The notes beneath the pieces were generated by a model. The model saw nothing but the letters and a program-made list of their open reading frames with translations, had not been told where the DNA came from and did no database searches. Below are positions 1 through 5,538 of a stretch of 6,444 nt of DNA, piece after piece. Made by a program: the position numbers and the translations under genes. The DNA is from Christensenella sp. UBA6420. GTDB taxonomy: Bacteria > Bacillota > Clostridia > Christensenellales > DTU072. The stretch spans positions 1 to 6,444 of the forward strand of contig DJPE01000044.1 in assembly GCA_002439705.1 (NCBI GenBank). Direction: 5' to 3'. The stretch's first letter is position 1, and every line of letters begins with the position of its first letter.

Positions 1-508
1 CGCCGACGGTAACCGCCGATACGACGGAACTTATCAGAATGTTAAACAAGTTCAAATCCCCACCCGCGGAAAACAATTGTATCGCAATGGTAGCCGCGCA
101 CGTTCCGCTGATTATTCCCGCCATATCGCCTACGACGTCGTTACAGATATTGGATACCTTTTCGGCGTTTTTTACGAGTTTAACGGCGATTGCTGCACCT
201 TTAACTTTTTTCGCCGACGACGCAAGCAGCGGGGCTATGTCGCAACTCGTCACCGCAACACCCACCGAATCGAAAGCTATAGCTATTAGTATAAGCAACG
301 CAAGCGTAAGTACGGAAATGATAAAATTCGATTTATTCGAAGTAAGATACGTCGCAAAACTTACGATAAACGCCAAACAAAACGTAATAAGCGTAATTTT
401 TATCGTCCATACCGAACTTTCGGACAAACGTCTTTTCACTTTAACTTCGCTACCTTTTATTTTATTCCTTTCCTTTCCGTCAGCTGCAGATTTTACCGTA
501 CTTTTCAC
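1..508 (-). CDS. Small integral membrane protein, CorB/DUF21-like (3' end outside window)
   Basis: The reading frame is open from a GTG at 508-506 to the left window edge, giving 169 visible residues and no stop. An in-frame TAA lies ten codons upstream of the GTG, no ATG comes between, and GGAG sits 5 bases before the GTG, so this start is well supported. The N-terminus (1-33) is basic and polar. Two strong hydrophobic segments follow at about 34-55 and 62-79, then a conserved-looking stretch DSVGVAVTS (80-88), a basic KKVKGA (100-105), NAEKVSNICNDVVGD (114-128), and weaker hydrophobic segments near 129-147 and 157-168. From memory this pattern matches small clostridial proteins annotated as Mg2+/Co2+ transporter CorB, related to the DUF21 (CNNM) membrane domain but without CBS domains. 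That family name is recall, not a search result, and transport activity is not shown by the sequence. If the family assignment is right, only a short tail may be missing. It follows ispA after 76 bases and could be co-transcribed with it. Confidence 0.8.
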   Translation of the reverse strand, partial: MKSTVKSAADGKERNKIKGSEVKVKRRLSESSVWTIKITLITFCLAFIVSFATYLTSNKSNFIISVLTLALLILIAIAFDSVGVAVTSCDIAPLLASSAKKVKGAAIAVKLVKNAEKVSNICNDVVGDMAGIISGTCAATIAIQLFSAGGDLNLFNILISSVVSAVTVG

Positions 509-513
509 TTCTT

Positions 514-517
514 CTCC
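514..517 (-). promoter_or_regulatory. Ribosome binding site that fixes the GTG start
   Basis: On the minus strand GGAG lies 5 bases upstream of the GTG at 508. No other start codon is available between the upstream in-frame stop and this GTG, so the site and the frame agree. Confidence 0.7.
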
Positions 518-523
518 GCCAAA

Positions 524-552
524 ACAATATTTTCGTTATAAAAATATATTGT
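524..552 (-). repeat. AT-rich imperfect inverted repeat in the ispA to membrane-gene gap
   Basis: On the minus strand ACAATATATTTT, a 7-base loop, then AAAATATTGT form a stem of about 10 pairs with a 2-base bulge. It is almost all A-T, so the predicted fold is weak. It is followed by only four T residues and then directly by the ribosome binding site of the next gene. It could be a weak terminator or a processing site between ispA and the membrane-protein gene, or it could be chance in AT-rich DNA. The rest of the gap (509-584) shows no convincing promoter. Confidence 0.35.
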
Positions 553-584
553 CGGGAAGAAAGAAAAATAAGTAAAACGACGAA

Positions 585-1382
585 TTAAACGTTTCGATAA
601 GTCAATTTATCGCTCAATTCCGTAAGCTCTTTGCCTTCCGCCCAACGAGAAAGCGATTTTTCTGCGATTTTTTTTAACCTTTCGAGCATATACACGGTTT
701 TCTCTTTGCCGTTGACGAAAAGATATGATTTTTTTTCATCTTTATCTTCGTCCAGCAAGTCGTCCCTTAGCTGAAAAGCAAGTCCAATGGCGTCGGCATA
801 AGTCGATAAAGCCGCCTTTTTCTCGTTATCGTACGCAATAAACGACGGCGTGAGAACCGCCGATTTTATAAGTGCGCCCGTTTTTTTCATATACAGTTCG
901 GTTATTGACCCGTCGTCGAACTCGTCGGACGAAAATTCCATAGCCTGACCGCCTATCATTCCTTCCGCCCCCGCGTTAAAAGCGATAAAATTCGCCGCCG
1001 GCAACAATTCTTCGTCGGTAATACAGGCTTCGTACATATTTTCGTACGCAAGATTTAACAATCCGTCCCCCGCAAGTAAAGCCATCGCTTCACCGAACGC
1101 GCTGTGACAAGTCAACTTGCCCCGTCTGTACGTATCGTTATCCATACACGGTAAATCGTCGTGAATAAGACTGTAATTATGTATAAGTTCCAACGAAATA
1201 GCCAAAGGCAATACCCTTTTTTCGTCTACACCGAGAAACTTCGCCGACATAAACATGATTTTCGGACGAATTCTTTTTCCGCCGGGAAAAAGAGCGTATT
1301 CCATCGCGTTATACAACTTTTCTGTATAACGACTCTTCTTTGACTTGAAAAATTCGGCTAATTCTTTTTCGAAATCAATCAT
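585..1382 (-). CDS. ispA: Farnesyl diphosphate synthase (polyprenyl synthetase family)
   Basis: IspA condenses isopentenyl diphosphate with dimethylallyl and then geranyl diphosphate to make the C15 precursor of undecaprenyl phosphate and other isoprenoids, in the cytoplasm. The 265-residue product has GGKRIRP (34-40), the first Asp-rich motif DDLPCMD (75-81) in the DDxxxxD form typical of bacterial type II farnesyl synthases, RRGK (87-90 region), TCHSAFGEAMALLAGD (91-106), GGQ (144-146), KTGAL (167-171) and the second Asp-rich motif QLRDDLLD (204-211). Tyr70, five residues before the first Asp, is the aromatic residue usually associated with chain termination at C15. The protein is about 30 residues shorter than common homologues: the segment after the second motif that normally carries GKxxGSDxxNxKxTY is reduced and replaced by a lysine-rich stretch (212-229). 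The ATG overlaps the xseB stop by 8 bases and has GAGG 6 bases upstream. Function is confident; exact chain length is inferred. Confidence 0.95.
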   Translation of the reverse strand: MIDFEKELAEFFKSKKSRYTEKLYNAMEYALFPGGKRIRPKIMFMSAKFLGVDEKRVLPLAISLELIHNYSLIHDDLPCMDNDTYRRGKLTCHSAFGEAMALLAGDGLLNLAYENMYEACITDEELLPAANFIAFNAGAEGMIGGQAMEFSSDEFDDGSITELYMKKTGALIKSAVLTPSFIAYDNEKKAALSTYADAIGLAFQLRDDLLDEDKDEKKSYLFVNGKEKTVYMLERLKKIAEKSLSRWAEGKELTELSDKLTYRNV

Positions 1383-1590
1383 CTTCTTCCTCGGCGTTTA
1401 CTTCCAGCGACTCCAATTCCTTATTAAGAACTTCCATTTTACCTTTAATCTCGTTTAACGATTTAAGGCACTCTTTCGCTATGGATATTCCTTTCTCGTA
1501 GAGTTCCAGTCCTTCCGTCACTCCGAGTTTTTCGTCGGAAAGTTTCTTCACGATTTTTTCCAATTCTTTAACGTTACTTTCGTAATCCAT
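1375..1590 (-). CDS. xseB: Exonuclease VII small subunit
   Basis: XseB is the small helical subunit of exonuclease VII, which binds XseA in multiple copies and is needed for the enzyme that degrades single-stranded DNA from both ends. The 71-residue product shows the family pattern: an N-terminal YESNVKELEKIVKKL helix, a turn with LGVTEGLELYEKGISIAKEC (the conserved LxxxLxLYExGxxLxxxC-type region, about residues 22-41), a second helix to about residue 63, and an acidic tail EEEDD. Two consecutive ATG codons occur at 1593 and 1590. GGAGG at 1600-1596 is only 2 bases from the first but 5 from the second, so the second is chosen. The gene overlaps the 3' end of xseA by 17 bases and the start of ispA by 8, consistent with translational coupling. 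A neighbouring xseA makes the call secure. Confidence 0.95.
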   Translation of the reverse strand: MDYESNVKELEKIVKKLSDEKLGVTEGLELYEKGISIAKECLKSLNEIKGKMEVLNKELESLEVNAEEEDD

Positions 1591-2773
1591 CATTACCTCC
1601 GTGTCCGACTATCGCGTCGATTTTTCCGTCAATTCCGATAATTTCAATCTTGTCGTTTTTTTGCAATTCTACCGTTTTATAGACATACTTATCTTCTTTA
1701 AGTATTCTAAAATAGCCCGCATTTAATAACTTTAACGGGTTTAACTGTTCCAAAATGGTCAGATTTTTATTTATATCTGCTTGATTTCTTTCAAATATTG
1801 CATTTTGCTGCAATTTTGCAATATCGAGCGAATTTTTGATTTTCGAGTATTCTTTTTGCAATAAATAATCTACGTTTTGCTTCAATTCTTCGCAAATATC
1901 AATAAAATTACCTACGTTTGATTTAACCAAATCGTTCGCTTCGTCGGATAAATTTTCAACTAAATCGGATATTTTTTGTTTAGCTTTTTTTGCCGTTCCT
2001 GCTATCAATTCCCCTGCCGCGGTCGGCGTAATTGCTCTGTAGTCGGCCACGAAATCACATAGAGTATAATCGGTTTCGTGTCCCACCGCCGACACTACCG
2101 GTGTGTTCATATTAAAAATAGTTCTCACTAAATTTTCATCGTTAAAGCAGAACAGGTCTTCGTACGAGCCGCCGCCGCGCGCTATTATTATAAGGTCGTA
2201 GAATTCATTATCGGCGTTGTTTAACGCCGTTATTACGTCCTGCGCACAATATTCACCCTGAACTCTTACGTCTATTATCGTTATGTCTGTATAAGTGTTT
2301 TCTTTCCTTACGGTAGTAATGAAGTCCTGCACAGCAGCGCCCTTAATGCTTGTTATTATAGCTATTCTTTTGGGCAATACGGGCAGATCTTTTTTGTAAT
2401 CTTCGCGAAAAAGACCTTCTTTTTCGAGTTTATCCTTTAATTCCTGAAATTTTACGTTAAGTAAACCTATGCCGAAATATTTTACTTCGTACGCTTTGAC
2501 GTTAATCGTGCCGCCTTTTATAAAATAATCTACGCTTCCGCGAACCAAAACTTTTTCGCCGTTTTGCGGAACGTATTTGCCGGCACAATTAAAAAGGCAC
2601 ACTTTTATCTGTGCTTTCGGGTCTTTAAGGGTAAAATAGCAATGTCCGCCCACGACGGAACAGCCGCTCACTTCGCCCACTACGGGGACGTTGTGAAGCA
2701 ATTCTTCGCTAAGAAAAATGTTGTTGATGTAAAAATTAAGTTCTTCTACCGTTATATAATCGCGATTAGCCAT
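1574..2773 (-). CDS. xseA: Exonuclease VII large subunit
   Basis: XseA is the catalytic subunit of exonuclease VII, a metal-independent single-strand DNA nuclease acting in repair and recombination. The 399-residue product has the full layout: an N-terminal OB-fold for DNA binding (about 5-100, with VGEVSG at 32-37 and CYFTLKD at 45-51), the GLLNVKFQELKDKLEKEGLF linker (103-122), and the nuclease core with LPKRIAIITSIKGAAVQDF (133-151), RGGGSYEDLFCFNDE (199-213) and PVVSAVGHETDYTLCDFVAD (225-244). RAITPTAAGE (246-255) follows. A long helical, charged coiled-coil region (about 260-350) and a C-terminal small beta region beginning NPLKLLNAGY (about 355-364) complete it. Length is at the lower end of the family. 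Homologues usually read RAPTPSAAAE where this one has RAITPTAAGE, a mild deviation. It overlaps folD by 8 bases and xseB by 17. No strong ribosome binding site precedes its ATG, so translation probably depends on termination of folD. Confidence 0.97.
   Translation of the reverse strand: MANRDYITVEELNFYINNIFLSEELLHNVPVVGEVSGCSVVGGHCYFTLKDPKAQIKVCLFNCAGKYVPQNGEKVLVRGSVDYFIKGGTINVKAYEVKYFGIGLLNVKFQELKDKLEKEGLFREDYKKDLPVLPKRIAIITSIKGAAVQDFITTVRKENTYTDITIIDVRVQGEYCAQDVITALNNADNEFYDLIIIARGGGSYEDLFCFNDENLVRTIFNMNTPVVSAVGHETDYTLCDFVADYRAITPTAAGELIAGTAKKAKQKISDLVENLSDEANDLVKSNVGNFIDICEELKQNVDYLLQKEYSKIKNSLDIAKLQQNAIFERNQADINKNLTILEQLNPLKLLNAGYFRILKEDKYVYKTVELQKNDKIEIIGIDGKIDAIVGHGGNDGLRK
1595..1600 (-). 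promoter_or_regulatory. Ribosome binding site choosing the inner xseB ATG
   Basis: GGAGGT on the minus strand lies inside the last codons of xseA. Spacing from GGAGG is 2 bases to the ATG at 1593 and 5 bases to the ATG at 1590, favouring the latter as the xseB start. Confidence 0.65.
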
Positions 2774-3608
2774 TTCTGTGCGCCGCGTCGACGGTGTTTT
2801 TCAAAAGCATAGTTACAGTCATAGGACCTACACCGCCGGGTACAGGCGTAATATAGGAACATTTATCCTTTATGGCTTCGAAATCTACGTCACCGCAAAG
2901 TTTTCCGTCGACTCTGTTCATTCCCACGTCAATGACGACAGCGCCTTCCTTGACCATATTTTCCTTTATAAACCTTGCTTTTCCGATAGCTACCACCAAA
3001 ATATCCGCCTGCGAAGTAAGTTCACCTAAATTTTGCGTTCTGCTGTGAGCGACGGTTACAGTGGCGTTCTCTTTCAATAACATTATAGCCATAGGCTTGC
3101 CTACGGTGTTGCTTCTGCCTACTACTACGGCTCTTTTACCTTCCAAAGGGATATTATAAGCGTGCAAAAGCTCGATTATACCCCGCGGAGTGCAACTCGG
3201 AAAACATTCTTCGCCCAAAACGAGTTTTCCCATCTGATAGGAACTGAACCCGTCCACGTCCTTTTCGGGATTTATTGCCGCAAGAACTCGGCGTTCGTTA
3301 AACTTTTTCGGCAACGGCAACTGAACGAGTATGCCGTACACTTCCTTATTTTCGTTAAGTTCTTCGATAAGTTTTATTATTTCTTCTTCGTCGGTTTCTT
3401 CGGAAAGTTCGTAATGATAACTTTTTATCCCGACTTCGGCGCAGGAAGCGATTTTGTTACGAACGTATACCTTGCTTGCGGGATTTTCGCCTACGATAAT
3501 AACGGCGAGACCACATTCTCCGCCGTTACGCTTAAATTCTTCTACTTCGATTTTAAGTTGCGATTTTATTTGGGAAGCAACTTTCTTTCCGTCGATAACT
3601 ACCGTCAT
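2766..3608 (-). CDS. folD: Bifunctional methylenetetrahydrofolate dehydrogenase / methenyltetrahydrofolate cyclohydrolase
   Basis: FolD interconverts 5,10-methylene-, 5,10-methenyl- and 10-formyl-tetrahydrofolate in the cytoplasm, supplying one-carbon units for purines and formyl-methionine. The product is 280 residues, normal for the family. The substrate-site Tyr48 and catalytic Lys52 sit in SKVYVRNKIAS (45-55). The other signatures are GILVQLPLP (92-100), PEKDVDGFS (114-122), CTPRGIIELL (139-148), the Rossmann dinucleotide-binding VVVGRSNTVGKPMA (161-174), AHSRT (187-191), VIDVGMNR (225-232) and the C-terminal TPVPGGVGPMTVTMLLKNT (254-272). The start follows the nusB stop by one base, with AAGG 4 bases before the ATG. 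The stop overlaps the xseA start by 8 bases. Cofactor choice (NAD or NADP) cannot be decided by eye. Confidence 0.98.
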   Translation of the reverse strand: MTVVIDGKKVASQIKSQLKIEVEEFKRNGGECGLAVIIVGENPASKVYVRNKIASCAEVGIKSYHYELSEETDEEEIIKLIEELNENKEVYGILVQLPLPKKFNERRVLAAINPEKDVDGFSSYQMGKLVLGEECFPSCTPRGIIELLHAYNIPLEGKRAVVVGRSNTVGKPMAIMLLKENATVTVAHSRTQNLGELTSQADILVVAIGKARFIKENMVKEGAVVIDVGMNRVDGKLCGDVDFEAIKDKCSYITPVPGGVGPMTVTMLLKNTVDAAHRNG

Positions 3609-3609
3609 C

Positions 3610-4011
3610 TTACCTTGACATATCCTTATGAATAGCCGAAAGCATACCGTTTACGAACACGTTGCTTTTATCTGTAGAATAGCGTTTAACAAGCTCTACA
3701 GCTTCGTTTATGGATACGGGTGCGGGTATATCGTCCATATACTTCATTTCGTATATAGCGAGCAAAAGCGCGCTCAAATCGGGTTTGAATATTCTGTCGA
3801 GAGCAAAACCTTCCGAATACTTTTTTATTATTTCGGTAAGTTCGTCGTAATTTTCTATTACGCCGTAATACGCCTTTTCCATATATTTTACGTCGTTTTC
3901 GTCCATATCTCCGCACGACAGAACCGAATAAGTCCTTGCGTTAGGCGTGCGTCCAAATAAATATTCGAAAATTAGTTTGTATGTGTTTTCTCTCGCGACT
4001 TTTCTTGACAT
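3610..4011 (-). CDS. nusB: Transcription antitermination factor NusB
   Basis: NusB pairs with NusE (ribosomal protein S10) at boxA RNA to keep RNA polymerase elongating through rRNA operons. The 133-residue all-helical product is of normal length. It has the N-terminal arginine-rich SRKVARENTYKLIFEYLFG (2-20) and the C-terminal signature AIYEMKYMDDIPAPVSINEAVELVKRY (85-111, shown here by its key residues YE, IP, INEAVEL) ending in VFVNGML (118-124). The canonical W-x-x-DR-xxxxLRxA segment is looser here (LDRIFKPDLSALLLA, 71-85) but recognisable. AAGGAAG lies about 9 bases before the ATG. It is 18 bases downstream of the Asp23-family gene and one base upstream of folD, the same neighbours as in B. 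subtilis. Confidence 0.96.
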   Translation of the reverse strand: MSRKVARENTYKLIFEYLFGRTPNARTYSVLSCGDMDENDVKYMEKAYYGVIENYDELTEIIKKYSEGFALDRIFKPDLSALLLAIYEMKYMDDIPAPVSINEAVELVKRYSTDKSNVFVNGMLSAIHKDMSR

Positions 4012-4029
4012 TGTATTTCTCTTCCTTCG

Positions 4030-4365
4030 TTAGGCAAATATTACGTTAGATACGTTTACGTTTATGTTCTTTATATAGAAAGTCGTGCTGTCTTTAATAA
4101 GATTAAGCACGTTCTCTTGCAGTTTGCAGACGACTTGCGGTACCGGATGCCCGTAAAGTACGTTTATGTATATATCTATCGTCACGGTGTTATCGTAAAT
4201 ATAAACGTGAATATTTTTGGTATTCATCGTAGACGTACCGAATTTTTTCTTAACAACGTCGTATTCCCTCGCCACACCGTCAGTCTGAGCTATGGCGGTG
4301 TTGACCAGGGATACGATCATCTTTTTATAACGATTGATGTCTTCTTGACTTATTGAGTCTTTCAT
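4030..4365 (-). CDS. yqhY: Asp23/Gls24 family protein, YqhY-like
   Basis: A 111-residue cytoplasmic protein of the Asp23/Gls24 (DUF322) family. Visible family features are an N-terminal helix (ISQEDINRYKKMIVSLVNTAI), TDGVAREYD (28-36) corresponding to the usual E-x-x-GV-x-G region, alternating hydrophobic strands (NIHVYIYDNTVTIDIYINV, 51-69), and the hallmark YGHPVPQVVCKLQENVLNLI (71-90) followed by the closing strand IKNINVNVSNVIF (98-110). Position next to nusB identifies it as the counterpart of B. subtilis yqhY rather than its paralogue yloU. In B. subtilis, yqhY is adjacent to accB-accC and has been genetically linked to acetyl-CoA carboxylase activity; those acc genes are absent beside it here. 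It is the first gene after a strong promoter, with GAGG 7 bases before the ATG. Its molecular activity is not established by sequence. Confidence 0.9.
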   Translation of the reverse strand: MKDSISQEDINRYKKMIVSLVNTAIAQTDGVAREYDVVKKKFGTSTMNTKNIHVYIYDNTVTIDIYINVLYGHPVPQVVCKLQENVLNLIKDSTTFYIKNINVNVSNVIFA

Positions 4366-4385
4366 TGGAATACCTCGTTTTGTTT

Positions 4386-4414
4386 AGTATACCATAAAGA
4401 CCGTTTAAGTGCAA
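4386..4414 (-). promoter_or_regulatory. Sigma-A type promoter for the yqhY-nusB-folD-xseAB-ispA block
   Basis: On the minus strand TTGCAC (4414-4409) and TATACT (4391-4386) are separated by exactly 17 bases, and TG sits one base before the -10 hexamer, an extended -10. Each hexamer differs little from TTGACA and TATAAT. The predicted transcription start is near 4379, leaving an untranslated leader of about 14 bases that still contains the GAGG ribosome binding site at 4376-4373. The site lies in the only sizeable gap between the sporulation and housekeeping genes, which is where such a promoter is needed. Confidence 0.85.
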
Positions 4415-4427
4415 GTAGAATACCTTT

Positions 4428-4439
4428 TTATTATCATTA
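4428..4439 (-). other. Four tandem in-frame stop codons ending spoIIIAH
   Basis: The spoIIIAH frame ends TAA TGA TAA TAA without interruption. Only the first (4439-4437) is needed. The block lies 13 bases before the -35 element of the downstream promoter. No hairpin-plus-T-tract terminator is visible in the gap, so some read-through transcription from the spoIIIA operon into the housekeeping block is possible. Confidence 0.8.
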
Positions 4440-4940
4440 TACGTAAGGTATGATAATGACGTTGCTTGCTTCGTAATCGGTTTCCGATACGATTACGTTA
4501 AGTATCTGAGCCGCTTTATCCGCGGTAAGTTCGCCGTCTTTTACCACTACGTTTACGTTGTTGTTGCTGATAGTGACGACGCAGTCTTCAAAACCTTTCG
4601 CTTTAATAAGTCCTTCCAACGCAAGTTCGGTTTCCATACAACTTACTAGAGCGAGCTTTTTGTTGTTGGCTTCGTTCAATGTAGCTTCATCGGTCGTAGA
4701 AGCGGAAATTATATCTTCGAGATAAAGTATTTCCTGCGCTCTGGTCGATTCTCTGTCGCTTCTGTAAGTAGCGAAGAACGTGGGAGTAGCCGTGTCGAGA
4801 TTGTCGCTTCCCGCAGTATTCTTCGCATTTCTTACGGTAAGAAAATAATTAAGACATCCCGTTGCCACAAGCAAAATCACGAGCGACGCAAGAACGATAA
4901 TTTTTTTCTTGTTTACCTTTATGTTTTTCAAACCTTTCAT
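4437..4940 (-). CDS. spoIIIAH: Stage III sporulation protein AH (SpoIIIA-SpoIIQ channel)
   Basis: SpoIIIAH is a mother-cell membrane protein whose extracellular domain binds forespore SpoIIQ (or its functional counterpart) across the intermembrane space, forming part of the feeding channel required for late forespore gene expression. With the inner ATG as start the product is 167 residues: a basic N-terminus (1-12), one transmembrane segment (13-35), a linker, a helical region containing YRSDRESTRAQEILYLEDII (59-78) and a ring-building (EscJ/PrgK-like) domain to the C-terminus, with GFEDCVVTISNNNVNVVVK (116-134) and LTADKAAQILNVI (138-150). GGAGG at 4950-4946 lies inside the codons that would follow the outer ATG at 4952 and is 5 bases from the inner ATG at 4940, so the inner start is chosen. 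A Cys (29) occurs in the membrane segment where homologues often have Tyr. Confidence 0.92.
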   Translation of the reverse strand: MKGLKNIKVNKKKIIVLASLVILLVATGCLNYFLTVRNAKNTAGSDNLDTATPTFFATYRSDRESTRAQEILYLEDIISASTTDEATLNEANNKKLALVSCMETELALEGLIKAKGFEDCVVTISNNNVNVVVKDGELTADKAAQILNVIVSETDYEASNVIIIPYV

Positions 4941-4945
4941 AAATG

Positions 4946-4950
4946 CCTCC
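4946..4950 (-). promoter_or_regulatory. Ribosome binding site choosing the inner spoIIIAH ATG
   Basis: GGAGG on the minus strand overlaps the outer ATG (4952-4950) and is followed after 5 bases by the ATG at 4940. The outer ATG could not use it, so the protein most likely begins MKGLKNIKVN. Confidence 0.8.
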
Positions 4951-4971
4951 ATATATATGTTGATTTTGGTT

Positions 4972-5538
4972 TTACCGTTTCAAAGGATATATTTCCACGC
5001 AGGAAGAATCCACTTTTAACGCCGTCTGCACGGCTCTCATTATTGCTAATTTAGTCGCGGCGTCGTCCGCCCCTTCCGCTACCACTATTACGCCGATTAC
5101 TTCCGGCATAACTTCCCTAATAACGTACGGCTGACTCGTTCCGTTATTGTTTATGATTATCGGCGATTCGGTCACGTTTTTACTGCTGTTTCCGCCGTTT
5201 GACGACGAACTCGTCGCGGTACTTAGCGTATTTGCCGTTATTTTTTCGGGCGTACTTTTAGCGGTAATCATTACTTCTGCTCTTCCCACTCCGTCCATAG
5301 ACGACAATATAGCCGATAACTTTTTCTCCCACTCGCTTATAGAAGCCGAGTTCGTACCCGTATCCGTCGCGACGGTAGCCCCCGTATCGGTAGACTTTTT
5401 CTCCGTAGCAGAAGTTTTCACTCCCGAAAAAATCAATATAACCAAAGCCACGATAATTACGGCTATTATTATCTCGATATGCTTTATAGATTTGATTTTT
5501 CCGAATATTTCGGACGCTTTCCGCTTAATTCCATCCAT
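4972..5538 (-). CDS. spoIIIAG: Stage III sporulation protein AG (SpoIIIA channel ring)
   Basis: SpoIIIAG assembles a large ring in the mother-cell membrane facing the engulfed forespore. The 188-residue product has a basic N-terminus, one transmembrane segment (about 21-39), a Ser/Thr-rich linker (41-66) and a ring-building domain split by a beta-rich insertion. The first half holds EWEKKLSAILSSMDGVGRAE (69-88) and VMITAKST (89-96). A Ser/Asn-rich low-complexity insertion lies at about 105-135. The second half holds YVIREVMPEVIGVIVVAEGA (138-157) and DDAATKLAIMRAVQTAL (158-174), ending VEIYPLKR. This is the standard SpoIIIAG arrangement. Its ATG overlaps spoIIIAF by 14 bases. The nearest ribosome binding site, GGAGGAG at 5558-5552, is 13 bases away, longer than usual, and no alternative ATG, GTG or TTG start exists downstream of an in-frame TGA, so coupling to spoIIIAF translation is likely. 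Confidence 0.93.
   Translation of the reverse strand: MDGIKRKASEIFGKIKSIKHIEIIIAVIIVALVILIFSGVKTSATEKKSTDTGATVATDTGTNSASISEWEKKLSAILSSMDGVGRAEVMITAKSTPEKITANTLSTATSSSSNGGNSSKNVTESPIIINNNGTSQPYVIREVMPEVIGVIVVAEGADDAATKLAIMRAVQTALKVDSSCVEIYPLKR

Noticed and set aside
39..575. A 178-codon open frame on the plus strand
   Set aside because: It lies antisense to the membrane-protein gene, which has a good ribosome binding site, hydrophobic segments and family-like motifs. The plus-strand frame has no ribosome binding site and reads as compositionally odd Ser/Thr/Phe-rich sequence, typical of an antisense shadow.
509..584. A promoter for the left-edge membrane gene (TATATT with upstream TTTACT)
   Set aside because: The spacing is about 22 bases, too long for sigma-A, and no other -35-like hexamer fits. 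Co-transcription with ispA is simpler.
3162..3960. Two long plus-strand open frames (3162-3635 and 3628-3960)
   Set aside because: They mirror folD and nusB. Their Phe/Tyr-rich translations are what the complementary strand of Lys/Glu-rich coding sequence produces.
4844..4862. Possible lipobox in the SpoIIIAH membrane segment (VATGC)
   Set aside because: The -3 residue is Ala rather than Leu or Val, the Cys is in the middle of a long hydrophobic segment, and SpoIIIAH proteins are single-pass membrane proteins. A Tyr-to-Cys substitution explains it.
4951..4980. TATATAT as a -10 element for a separate spoIIIAH promoter
   Set aside because: The TTGAAA candidate -35 is about 20 bases away, and transcription starting from this -10 would begin downstream of the GGAGG, removing the ribosome binding site.
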